Assembly: GCA_037953745.1 (NCBI GenBank)
Contig: JBAKBP010004441.1
Location: 1 to 64,000 of the forward strand
DNA: 64,000 nt
Source of the DNA: Lithodes maja
Taxonomy: Eukaryota; Arthropoda; Malacostraca; Decapoda; Lithodidae
Direction: 5' to 3'
The position numbers were made by a program, and so were the translations under genes. This document shows positions 54,840 to 64,000 of the stretch, piece after piece (positions within the stretch are counted from its first letter, which is position 1; each line of letters opens with the position of its first letter). The notes beneath the pieces were generated by a model. That model had not been told where the DNA came from. It saw only the letters and a program-made list of their open reading frames with translations, and made no database searches.

Positions 54840-56788
54840 CAGATAATTCTGCTAAATATCAATATTTAGAAACATTAGAAATCATGCCAAAACTGTATTA
54901 AACCTAACTAAATCAAACTTTCTCCACAAGCAGGCAAATAAACTTCTAAATAATCCAAATGATAACAAAATATTTTGGTCTACTCTTAACTCATTTAAAT
55001 CCAACTTCACTACTGCTTCATCCATTCCACCATTAAAATCTCCGACTGGCAATCTTGTAAGTGACCCACGAGGTAAAGCTAACCTTCTTGCGGATATTTT
55101 CTCCACCAACTCGACCTTAGATGAAATAAATCAAGATGTCCCTGTACTTAATTTTAATTCGCCTGAAATTCCCTCACTTAAGATCCACACCAGACATGTC
55201 AAAACTATTTTGCAGAATCTCTCGGTAGATAAGGCTCCTGGTCCAGATGAAATTCCTCCAATAGTACTTAAGAATTGCTCCTTGGTGCTCGCTCCTGTAT
55301 TGGCAAAAAATTTCCGTCTGTGTACTCATACCTCATGCTTCCCAGTACCCTGGAAAGAAGCAAACATCCATCCAGTTCCTAAAAAAGGTGCCTCTTCAGA
55401 TCCATCAAACTAACAGACCAATAGCTATAACTTCCACTCTTGGTAAAGTCTTTGAAATTTATATTAAATAATCACATAATTAAGCATCTTGAGAATAATA
55501 AATTAATCAGTGATAGGCAATATGGTTTTAGACGATGTCGATCAACTGCAGACATGCTTTGCCTTCTTACGCATCAAATCAACCAAGCTACAGACCAACA
55601 TGGTGAAACACATACAATAGCACTGGATATATCAAAGGCATTTGATAGAGTCTGGCATCAATCCTTATTGTCGAAGATGTCACACTACGGCCTTGCATCA
55701 TTAGTTCCACTAATTTCTTCTTATCTTCATAACAGAAAAATACGTGTAATGGTAGATGGCCTTTATTCTCAATTTCACTCAATAAATGCTGGTGTTCCCC
55801 AGGGATCAGTTTTGGCCCCAATTCTGTTCCTCATTCATATCAATGATCTCATATCTACCACTCATAATCCAATACATTCCTACGCAGATGACTCAACACT
55901 CCAGTTCCTTCACATTTACCAATTCTTTCACCCAATCCGATCTTATAAATTCAAAAATAAACACTGCAATTTCTCTGAACCAGGACCTTTCTAGAATTGA
56001 TGGATGGGGACAAAAGAATCTAGTTTCCTTTAATGCACAGAAAACCAAGTACATTCAATTTTCTAACCGACAGAATCTCACTGACTCTCATATATTTTTT
56101 AATGATTTAAATATTCCCACTTCCCCTAGTATTGACATTCTCGGTGTAACATTAACTACTAACTTGAGCTAGACACATTATGTTAGAAGCATTGCTAAGA
56201 ATGCCTCTAAAAAACTGGGACTCCTGTACAGAGTTCGAGAATTCTTCACTGACGAGCAGTTGGCCGTGATATATAAAAGTCATGTGCGTTCTCAGATGGA
56301 TTACTGTTCACCTCTGTGGGGTGGAAGTGGAGTGGTTGCATTGAGGCAGTTGGACAAAATTCAAAATAAAGCTATTAGATTAATCAATAACCCTGCAATC
56401 ACACAGGACCTTCCTACATTATCCATACGAAGAAACGTTGCATCCCTTGCATTATTCTACAGATATTTTCACAGCAATTGTTCAGAGGAACTTGCTTCAA
56501 TTGTGCCGCCTCTCCACATCTTTCCCCGTAGAACTAGGGCAGCTGAGAGCGCCCATGAATTTACACTTTCTCCTCCACAATGCAGGACTTCTGCTTATCA
56601 GAATTCATTTATCCCCAGAGCTACTACTCTTTGGAATTCACTTCCCTCGAATTGCTTTCCACAAACTTACAATCTACAAATGTTTAAATCCAGTTGTTAC
56701 AAACATTTTAAGAATGGAGGATGCCTTTAGGCACATGGACCTTTTTGTTTTATCTGTGTTTTTCCTTCCTCCGTTCATAGTCTCTTTT

Positions 56789-56790
<2 letters not shown>
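54840..56790 (+). pseudogene. LINE B, 5'-truncated Jockey/CR1-group RT
   Basis: The region before RT reads FLHKQANKLLNNPNDNKIFW, followed by KAPGPDEIPPIVLKNCS, DISKAFDRVWHQSLLSKM, NAGVPQGSVLAPILFLIHIN, IHSYADDSTLQ and MDYCSPLWGGSGVVALRQLD, with the tail RATTLWNSLPSNCFPQTYNL. A small insertion near 55411 and a two-base loss after YADDSTL shift the frame, and TGG became TAG near 56170. The end is poly-A (56795-56830). The nested copy at 37857-39345 is a close relative. Confidence 0.85.
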
Positions 56791-56833
<43 letters not shown>

Positions 56834-56949
56834 ACAACTCCAACTTCCTTATAGCCTGAAATTCGCAAGTGGTCAATTGGTGGGTTGGTGAAAACAAATA
56901 TGAATTATATGAATAATGTTATCAGTGAAGAACCATATAAGATACTCAC

Positions 56950-56998
56950 CTACACCAATGAAGGCGACGTCTCCCAGAATTATTCCGAAACACAGGAT
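56950..56998 (-). CDS. Host exon A of a multi-pass membrane protein
   Basis: A 49-bp exon on the minus strand, between acceptor TCATCTCTTCTTTCCAG and donor GTGTAG then GTGAGT. It encodes ILCFGIILGDVAFIGV, one hydrophobic span, and leaves a single G. Exon B starts with AA, giving GAA (Glu) and an unbroken frame. Three exons with consensus splice sites and matching phases are strong evidence for a real gene. Upstream exons must lie to the right, inside 57000-64000 or beyond; none was found. Confidence 0.68.
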
Positions 56999-57017
56999 CT
57001 GGAAAGAAGAGATGATG

Positions 57018-57018
<1 letters not shown>

Positions 57019-57059
<41 letters not shown>

Positions 57060-57060
57060 T
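57019..57060. repeat. (AAT)n microsatellite
   Basis: About 13 ATA units just upstream (in gene sense) of exon A. Confidence 0.9.
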
Positions 57061-57303
57061 AAAGGAGCAATTCCGTCCCCCAATCAGGAGACGGGATTAG
57101 CCCAGGTGAAGAGACAAGGTTTACCATTTAAAACTGGTCAGAGAGGACTACTGCCACACCCTCGCTCTCCACCAATCAGCGGCTACCTATGACGCAACGA
57201 TTAAAGCCACCTATACCTCCTTTTAAATGCTCGCCGTTAACTTCGCTCCCAGTTCACTCACGTACAGTATATTTTATCCTGGTTGCAGGTGTCCTATTAC
57301 CAT

Positions 57304-57451
57304 GGTGCAACCTTCTCACTCCCGTCAGCCACTACAGGACATCTCCAACAAGCTTCCAGGAGAATTTTACGATGGAATGAAGCAAGAGGAGAAGAAATGG
57401 GAGATTCAAAGCGACCGGGCTAGGCAAGCTCCTCCCGGGCGCGTGGCTTAG
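57304..57451 (+). other. Small open frame before the cold-shock gene
   Basis: An ATG in a good context (ACCATGG) opens 49 codons beginning MVQPSHSRQPLQDISNKLPG. It is followed closely by a CCAAT box. No known domain is seen; it may be a chance frame or a remnant first exon. Confidence 0.25.
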
Positions 57452-57520
57452 CCAATCACAGGGCTCTGGGCCGTGAGGAAGGGGTATATAGGGAGGTGGG
57501 CGGGGACTCAGGAGACACTC
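57451..57520 (+). promoter_or_regulatory. CCAAT and TATA promoter of the cold-shock gene
   Basis: GCCAATCACAG at 57451, GTATATAG at 57484 and an initiator-like GACACTCAGCC near 57514 are spaced as in a classic RNA polymerase II promoter. They lie about 190 bp before the start codon. Confidence 0.6.
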
Positions 57521-57703
57521 AGCCACAGGTGCTTGAAGGGATCACACCTAGACACTCTTAGCAAAGACGACCCCGAGCCTCACCTTGGTATTCTTGGGTA
57601 ATCAACTAAGCCTGTTCCGGTGCTCCAGCAACCTTGCACGACTGAACACCACTGTATTCTCCACTCTCCACACCTGGCAGCAACACCTCAACCCTCTCTC
57701 ACC

Positions 57704-58471
57704 ATGGCCACCCAGGAAGAACCCACCACCTTTTCTGGTGTGGTTAAATGGTTCAACATAAAGAGAGGATATGGATTTATCACCAGGAACCAAGATAAAA
57801 CGGATTTCTTCACCCACAGGAAGAACATTGTGCTTAACACCAATAGCACAATAACGTCACTAGGTGAAGGAGAGCAAGTGCAGTTTACAATCAAGGAGGG
57901 AAGGAAGGGCAAGGAGGCAGCAGGAGTAACAGGACCCCATTGCATACCAGTAAGGGGCTCCAAGCTATCACAAGGAAGGCAGAAGCAACCCACTACCACC
58001 GGATTGAAGTCTGGCCTCAAGACTGACATCATTACAGTCATTTTCCACACAGCCATTGCTCTTGCTGGGGACGATCGAGGCCAACTTTCTGCTCTTCTGG
58101 CTGCCAATGGCCTGCCTACCATCATCATCCCTCCAGATCTCCTTGCCCGAAGAACAACCGAAAAACCGCACAAAAAGAAGCCTTCCAACACTCAACTTCT
58201 GCCTCGACCACTCTGCCTTCAGAAGACTCGAACACCTCGAGTCCAGGAGGCAGCAACTTCAACACCAAGCCTCCATAAGAGGAAAGCTGAGGAGCTGACA
58301 ACAACTCCGCCAGCACCAGCAACTCCAACAACACCTCGGACCACCTCAAACCTCCAGCCTGACACCTCCGCTGAACCACCACCATCTCCACTACCATCTA
58401 TGCCAATGGTCTTAGACGAGCCTGGGAGATTAAATGCAAAAGTGTCACGAATGCTCAGAAACTTCAACTGA
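57704..58471 (+). CDS. Cold-shock-domain (Y-box-like) protein, intronless
   Basis: 255 residues from an ATG in a near-ideal context (CTCACCATGGCC); 28 upstream codons are also open but lack homology. Residues 10-90 form a cold-shock domain: GVVKWFNIKRGYGFITR (RNP1), TDFFTH (RNP2 position, usually D-V-F-V-H) and EGRKGKEAAGVTGP as in Y-box proteins, so it should bind single-stranded RNA or DNA. Residues 103-150 (TDIITVIFHTAIALAG, LLAANGLPTIIIPPDLL) resemble the tail of the nearby I/Nimb LINE ORF1. The rest is Pro/Thr/Ser-rich and likely disordered. It could be a retrogene, or ORF1 of an unknown retroelement. It lies antisense to the host gene. Confidence 0.75.
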   Translation: MATQEEPTTFSGVVKWFNIKRGYGFITRNQDKTDFFTHRKNIVLNTNSTITSLGEGEQVQFTIKEGRKGKEAAGVTGPHCIPVRGSKLSQGRQKQPTTTGLKSGLKTDIITVIFHTAIALAGDDRGQLSALLAANGLPTIIIPPDLLARRTTEKPHKKKPSNTQLLPRPLCLQKTRTPRVQEAATSTPSLHKRKAEELTTTPPAPATPTTPRTTSNLQPDTSAEPPPSPLPSMPMVLDEPGRLNAKVSRMLRNFN

Positions 58472-60186
58472 TAATAGCAAGGTGGTCAGCCCACCAGCTT
58501 TTACTTCTCCAACTCTTCATCTTTCATCACTTTACCTTGGACTTCAACTCTACTTTCATCACTCGTGGGGCCTCTTCCCACAATTTTTTGATTTTTGGAT
58601 TTGAACACCAGACAACCCAGCAGATAGTACATCCACCACCCACGGCTCAGATACACCTTCAGTATCCTGATGCCTGCAAACACATCGCTGGTCTTCATAC
58701 CTTAAGCCAAGCGGTTCAAGATGGTCACCGGGTGGTAGATGGGACAGAGAAGATGGAGATGGTATACTGGCCTGCTATGAAGTGGTGAAGCAAACCAGGA
58801 GAGACTACAAAACATTTTATTAAAGGACCCTTACGGGCCCGAACAGACTTATCAAAATAGTAAGTGCTATGACTAACCGGTGTGTTCCAGCTATAAAATA
58901 TAATGTGTTCTTATTGAACAACCAAAGAGAAATTGACTAGACAAATGATGCAATAAAGAGATGAAGTGTTGTGAGATATAGTTGTCTTTGTTAGTAAAGG
59001 CACCCAGCCGAATAGCTAGTAATAGTACAGGATCTTATAGGAACTTAAGTAAGACAGAGGATCAAACATTAAGTGAGAGTTCTTCGGGATTCAACAGTTG
59101 CTTGTCCTGGACAGTTGTTCCCCTAGCCCTCTGCCTGAAGGTTAATTCGCCACAAGTGTTTTTGCCACACCACACCAAGTCAGCTTTTTGCCTGGAGTCT
59201 TGGCAGAGTTTTGACTTCTCTAGCCCTGTTGTTGTGACAGCCATTTTTGTCTGTTTTCCTGATCCTGTTTCTTTTTTTCTTTTTTTGTACCCACTTTTGT
59301 TTTGCCTTTTAGATACCCGCTGGTAGTACGAAGCCAAACCCTGAAGGCATTGCCACGAGGGGGGGCCGTTAGGGCCTGGTTATAGGAGGCCAGCGGGTGG
59401 GGCCATTTTATCATTCAAGTAGTGTTAGGTCTCCCATTGGCATAGGCCCTTGGACTTTTACGACACCTTTTATCAGGGGGCACAAGTTCTGGGGGCCTAC
59501 AGTCCAAGGGAGTAGGTAGGATTTTTTAGTTTAGGAGTACTCCTTAGGGGTACTCCTTGGGTACTTTTAGATTTTATATACCGGTATATGTAAAACAGGA
59601 TCAGGAAATTTTTCAATTTAGATTTGCACTTATAAATTAACGTAGTCTTTTTTTTACATTATTAATTTCAGCTTGCTTTAGTCCTGCATTTTTGTAGTTT
59701 GACATATATTAACGTAATTTTTCTTATTACCTTATCCTTGCCTTAAGACTTCTTTTTTAAGAAGTTTTAACTTTAGGAATTGGGAACTTCTTCTTATTTG
59801 CATAATTCACACTATCTATCTCCATTCGGAGTTGTCACCATAACGGGGCTTTGGCCATTTTTAACTCTGGTTTTTAATTGTCATTAGATTGCCTGTGTTC
59901 CCAGGATCGTGAGGGGTGCTCTGTCAAAACAACACTCTCCTGATTGGCTGGAACAGTTTCGTTGATCTGGTTGGAGCACCATTCATTTACTTTGGAACTC
60001 TTATATTTTGCTATTGGTCATTTTTAGCCATGTTTTAATCCCAAAGACCCTTTGTTGATTAACCTTTGTCTTTGGCCCTGCCTGCTTTTATTGATTTTTT
60101 GTTTTATTGCTGAGGAAGACATATTCAAACTTTAACTCGCTTCCTGTGGTTTATGATGGGCGTTTGAAATATACACTGATTACATC
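58472..60186. other. Cold-shock gene 3' region and LINE leader
   Basis: 58472-58960 is the probable 3' untranslated region (AATAAA at 58952). A frame at 58537-58788 has no recognisable domain. From about 59000 to 60186 the sequence is probably the 5' leader of the downstream LINE, with no supported gene. The start of that LINE is not sharply marked. Confidence 0.45.
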
Positions 60187-61729
60187 ATGTCTACCAAAGT
60201 GAGACTGAAGGTGATTGATAGGGATAAAGATACGTCGGTAACGAAGATAACTGAAATAGCCTATGGAGAACTACAAATAGCATTTGTCAGATTTTACCCT
60301 ACTAGTGATGGATACAAAGCTGTATGTAGGGGTGTGGAGGAGGCTGACAAGCTGCTGCAAACTAAATCCATTGACTTCTTTAGGGGAAATGGATTGGAAG
60401 TCATGATCCCACCACAAATAAAAGCTCAGAGAACAGTATTTATAAGAAACCTTGATGAGCATGTTGGAAGCCACTCAGCAGAAGAACTTCATTCTGAACT
60501 AGAGGACAAGAACCCATGGTTGAAGATTGAAGAAACTATAAAGATAATAGACTATACCAACCTTCTCAAGATCAGATGTACTGAAACTGCCATGGCAAGC
60601 AAAGCTACAGAGAGCGGTATGCTGGCTTATAATATGAGCATTACCCCTTCACAATGTTAAATAGAAACTTATGTCAACCTATTAACATGCTTCAAATGCC
60701 TGGCAATAGAGGAACACCTAACTAAAGACTGTCCATCAGCAGTTCAAATATACTCAGAATGTGGTGAACCCAATCACTCTTGGAATGATTGCAAAAATAG
60801 ATTTAAAGTTTGTATTAATTGCATAAGAGCAGATAGAAGTAATATAGATCACAGGTCCATGGCTATGGCATGCCCCATGAGAAAGAGTAAAATCAAAGAG
60901 AAGAAAGAGAAGGAGAAACAGAAAAACAGAAGAGAGCATCAAACCCTAGCAGAAGTTGTGAAAACTGCCACCCAAGAAGCTAATCACCCAAACAAGCAAC
61001 TAATATTGCCCTTAGTAAGGTTAAACATACTCATGTCATGATCGCTATTTTACATGCACATGTCTTAAACCTACGTAACCCAGGCTCATACAGCAAGGTA
61101 CTTAACGAAATGCTGGTCCAGAACAACCTACCAAGGATGTGGTTCCCAGATAACCCTAACTCAGAGCAGGTACTGGGAGCCAGCTACTCAGAAGAAAAAC
61201 AACCAACAGATACAGACAACCAAGAAACAGCAAGCATTCTGCAAGAACCAATGGCAGGAATAGAAAAAGGAAATACAATTGAACTACAACAACTAGACAC
61301 TGCAACAGAATATCAAATTGAAAGCGAAACAACACATGAAATATATGCCCAAACATACAACGAACATTTAACAACCTTTAGAAATTAAGCAAGAAGAGAC
61401 AGCATAGATAAATTAACATAAATATTACTGATGAAGGAGCAAGTAGAGCTACAACTGCCAATAAGGAAATATCCACATATTCCCTTAACTCAGAAGATAT
61501 AGGCTTAACCCTATATGCAGGAAATAAATTCCCATTCCCAACCAAAGAACCACACCATAAAGAAATCAGCAAAGGTATTATCATGAACACACTGAAATGG
61601 GTGTATACCAATAGTGATTACGATGAAACAATTGTACAAACGTTACTGAGTACAGGAAAAATAAGATTAACAAAAGCAACTTTTAAGAAACTTGATGAAA
61701 GTTCTTTTAACAAAAAAGAAACGGGCTAG
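60187..61729 (+). pseudogene. I/Nimb LINE ORF1 (gag-like, CCHC), broken
   Basis: The N-terminal part (AYGELQIAFVRFYPTSDGYK, RTVFIRNLDEHVG, LLKIRCTETAMASKA) is the RRM-like region of I-group ORF1 proteins. A TAA at 60658-60660 interrupts it; in the same frame follow CFKCLAIEEHLTKDC, CGEPNHSWNDC and VCINC, three CCHC-like units. A basic stretch (KSKIKEKKEKEKQKNRREHQ) and a frameshift near 61010 come next. The C-terminal tail has MIAILHAHVLNLRNPGSYSK and LVQNNLPRMWFPDNP, then an end near 61729. It binds element RNA in related LINEs. Confidence 0.78.
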
Positions 61730-61777
61730 ACATGAGAACTCCACCGCATCAAATTCCGAAGAAATCTAGATACAAAT

Positions 61778-61923
61778 ATGATGAAACTAAAGGTAATACA
61801 GCACAATGTGAGACACTGGTCCACTATTGCTAATGAATTGGCCAATACCTATGATGAAACTAAAGGTAATACAGCACAATGCGAGACACTGGTCCACTAT
61901 TGCTAATGAATTGGCCAATACCT
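61778..61923 (+). repeat. 73-bp tandem duplication in the endonuclease start
   Basis: ATGATGAAACTAAAGGTAAT starts at 61778 and again at 61851, with one or two differences over 73 bases. As 73 is not a multiple of 3 it shifts the frame of ORF2 at its beginning. Confidence 0.85.
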
Positions 61924-62032
61924 ATGCGCAGTTAGACCCTGATATAATTTTGTTGAACAGCCACGGACAAGAACACAGTAATACCATAAAACTATTTAAT
62001 TATTATGTATACCAAACCAACAAGAGTAGTGA

Positions 62033-62541
62033 GGGCGGGTGCCCGACTCCGAAAGGGGTTGAAATAGGGGAGCTATCCCCCCGCCAAAGGCGGCTTTCTA
62101 GGGCCTTTCCTAGCTGATGCCGAGAGGATTGGGTTCTAGTCATGTGGTGATGGGCTGGTCTATCAGAGTGAGAACTGAGCGATCTCTGCCATACCCATAG
62201 CTTACTCTGACTGTTCCTTTAACTTATATATTTTCTAGATCTCAAGTGACTGCGTCTTTTCCGTGGATTGACCTCCGAATCTACCAAGATGGGAAGCCAA
62301 AGAGTCACATTTTTCCCTTGCCCCTCAACTTTCTCTTCATAATTGCTGAGGGGCACAGGGCCCTGGGTTGGGCTTTGGTTTCCCGGGCATTTCCGCACCC
62401 TCCTCAGCTCCCCGCCATGGAGTGGCTTCGGTCACCCAGGCTTTATTGTGGTTGGCAGGGAGGGTTCTGTGGGGGCGCTCGGTTATGGCCTTGGAATTGC
62501 TCGGGGCTGTTCGGCCAGGCAGCTTGGGGAACAACAACAAC
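62033..62541 (+). mobile_element. 509-bp non-LTR or SINE insertion with 14-bp target duplication
   Basis: AACAAGAGTAGTGA occurs at 62019-62032 and 62542-62555 on both sides. The insert starts GGGCGGGTGCCCGACTCCG and ends GGGGAACAACAACAACAAC. A 3' (AAC)n tail and a 14-bp duplication are marks of target-primed retrotransposition. No A/B boxes or RT are recognised; it may be a SINE of unknown head or a 5'-truncated LINE tail. Confidence 0.78.
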
Positions 62542-64000
62542 AACAAGAGTAGTGAATTACACGATGGAGAAGCTATTGCTGTTAAAAGACATATTAAGCA
62601 TTAAATCATAAACAATTTCATCAGTGAGTGCTTGGTAGTGAAGGTGGAAACACTGGGCGAAATAGTGATAGCGACAATGTATTTACCACTACGAAGACCA
62701 TACCTGCCTAACTTGGATCTAATCAATTTACTAAATTATGCACAGCCCACGTACATCATCGGAGATTTTAACGCCAAACATACTATCTTTGGCAACCAAA
62801 GTACAAACAACGTAGGAAGATCCCTCAACACCTTATTAAATACCGGGAGATTAAGATACATTGGGCCCGATTGTTATACTTTCTTGGGGTACAATTCAAC
62901 AACAACTCCAGAAAAGGTCTTCACCAACAACAAAGCACATTTATATTATCTACTAGAACAAGGCCCATTGACATCAAGTGACCACCTTCCTGTCATATGT
63001 ACATTATCAACTTCACCCATTCAAATTCCGGTAAAGCCGAGATTCCTGATGAGTCGAGCTGACTGGGAGAAGTATTCATTTGAATTATCAACATATCAAA
63101 TTCCTAACTTAGACAAAAAATCCATTGATTATATTAATATAGAAACAAATAAAATAACAGAGGCAATACAAGACTCGGCAAAATCAAACATTCCTAAAAC
63201 TAAATACAAAACCTTACCGCATAACAAAATGACAGATAGAATTAGAAACCTACAAACAGTTTACAATAATCTTAGACAATATATTAATACAATAGGACAC
63301 AACAGAATTATCATGAAAAACATAACAAGAATCCAAAGAGAACTACTTGAAGAGTGCAATATAATAGCTAACGAAAAATGGGACAACTTAATTAGAAATA
63401 TTAATAAAACAAGGGATTCCAAAGAATTATTGAGAGGCATTAAGCAAGTAATGGGAAAAAATGAAGACCGCCTGGGCAGTATTAAAGACCAACATGGCAC
63501 AGAAATGAATACAAATATAGAAATCGCATTTAGGAGAGAATGGAGTAAAGTGTTCCAAATTAGCGCAGAGGAGAATGAAGACTGATAAGGATCATGGAAA
63601 TCATATCACAGACTGGATGAATAATAACCTAAATATAACAGTACCACACGCCCAGATAGACTTTAAGAGACTTAGACGAACTGAAGTAATAACAGAGGGA
63701 GAATTTGTTCATAGTCTACGATCTTTTAAAGAAAAAGCACCAGATAATTCTGGAATCACAAGAAATATGGTTATGAATGCTCCTGGGAACATAATACATG
63801 GTATAATTCATTCATTTAATGCATCGCTATCTGCAGGGTACTTTCCCGATTCATTTAAGACTGCACGATTCATATTTATACCAAAACCTGGCAAGGACAA
63901 TACTCAAATTATAAATTACAGACCCATATCATTACTGGAATTCTTGGGAAAGGTTCTGGAAAAAATCATTAACATCAGACTTACATTCATTATAGATACA

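Larger units (their letters stand above)
54358..56883. repeat. Inverted-repeat pair enclosing a 32-bp array and LINE B
   Basis: 54358-54411 (CTTGCGAGTTTCAGGCTATA, AGGAAGTTGGAGCTGTAGA) is inverted at 56830-56883. The LINE B poly-A end touches the right arm. The pair may be the ends of a small element into which LINE B inserted. Confidence 0.6.
59000..64000 (+). mobile_element. I/Nimb-type LINE, cut by the window end
   Basis: A two-ORF non-LTR retrotransposon: ORF1 with CCHC knuckles, then AP endonuclease and the start of RT, continuing past the window. It has one early stop, frameshifts, a 73-bp tandem duplication and a 509-bp foreign insertion, so this copy is inactive. Confidence 0.8.
61778..64000 (+). 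pseudogene. I/Nimb LINE ORF2: endonuclease and RT start
   Basis: Endonuclease: MMKLKVIQHNVRHWSTIANE, DPDIILLNSHG, ATMYLPLRRPYLPN, YIIGDFNAKHTIFGN and LTSSDHLPVICTL, so the catalytic Asn, Glu-region and Asp-His motifs are visible apart from the interruptions. After a spacer (RADWEKYSFELS, KMTDRIRNLQTVYNNLRQYI) the RT begins after a stop and small shift near 63583: EKAPDNSGITRNMVMNAPGN, TARFIFIPKPGKDN and NYRPISLLEFLGKVLEKII. It runs out of the window. The insertion at 62033-62541 splits the endonuclease. Confidence 0.82.

Noticed and set aside
57620..57703. Start of the cold-shock gene at 57620
   Set aside because: The ATG at 57704 has a much better context and the cold-shock homology starts just after it.
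58537..58788. 83-residue frame after the cold-shock gene
   Set aside because: No recognisable domain; it lies in the likely 3' untranslated region.

Overview
The window is animal nuclear DNA, most likely from an arthropod and probably a decapod crustacean. It has spliced exons with GT/AG borders. It is dense in (TA)n, (AG)n, (GT)n and (GATA)n microsatellites, and it carries stacked non-LTR, LTR and DIRS-type retrotransposons with many short inverted-repeat elements. The organism is an inference from this style; no marker gene names the species. Almost all protein-coding sequence belongs to transposable elements.

Layout. 1-7548: a minus-strand Ty3/Gypsy-type element whose integrase lies before the reverse transcriptase, with a complete 5' LTR (6014-7548) and a 3' LTR cut by the window edge. 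7549-11550: a foldback element, a CR1-type LINE (minus) inserted in a TTAA-ended short element, and a mariner-derived element. 11623-13441 and 15285-17185: two LTR-like segments read as solo LTRs, the second with a 4-bp target duplication. 13660-19072: a LINE fragment, more foldback elements, and two minisatellites grown from foldback ends. 19078-22660: tRNA-headed SINEs, a TTAA element and a Penelope-like inverted pair. 22690-29350: a degraded DIRS-like element (minus) with gag, RT, RNase H and tyrosine recombinase. 30226-34225: SINEs, foldback copies and two host exons. 34225-52530: a nest of LINEs in which two copies of one CR1-type LINE face outward and share the same 3' flank. 52558-56883: a 70-bp minisatellite, foldback copies, a 32-bp minisatellite and another LINE. 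56950-56998: a third host exon. 57304-58790: an intronless cold-shock-domain gene (plus). About 59000-64000: an I/Nimb-like LINE (plus), interrupted by a 509-bp insertion and cut by the window end.

Two results matter most. First, the LINE at 47463-51998 has ORF1 (zinc-binding, coiled coil, SGNH esterase) and ORF2 (endonuclease, RT) in one reading frame, parted by a single UGA. No in-frame AUG lies before the endonuclease core, and the UGA is kept in the second copy, so stop readthrough or reinitiation is likely. Second, three short minus-strand exons (56950-56998, 31993-32090, 30897-31079) join in perfect phase into a multi-pass membrane protein. A 24.9-kb intron packed with transposons separates the first two.

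A third point of interest is the cold-shock-domain protein. Its segment after the cold-shock fold resembles the tail of the I/Nimb ORF1 nearby. All identities come from reading motifs; no search was run.
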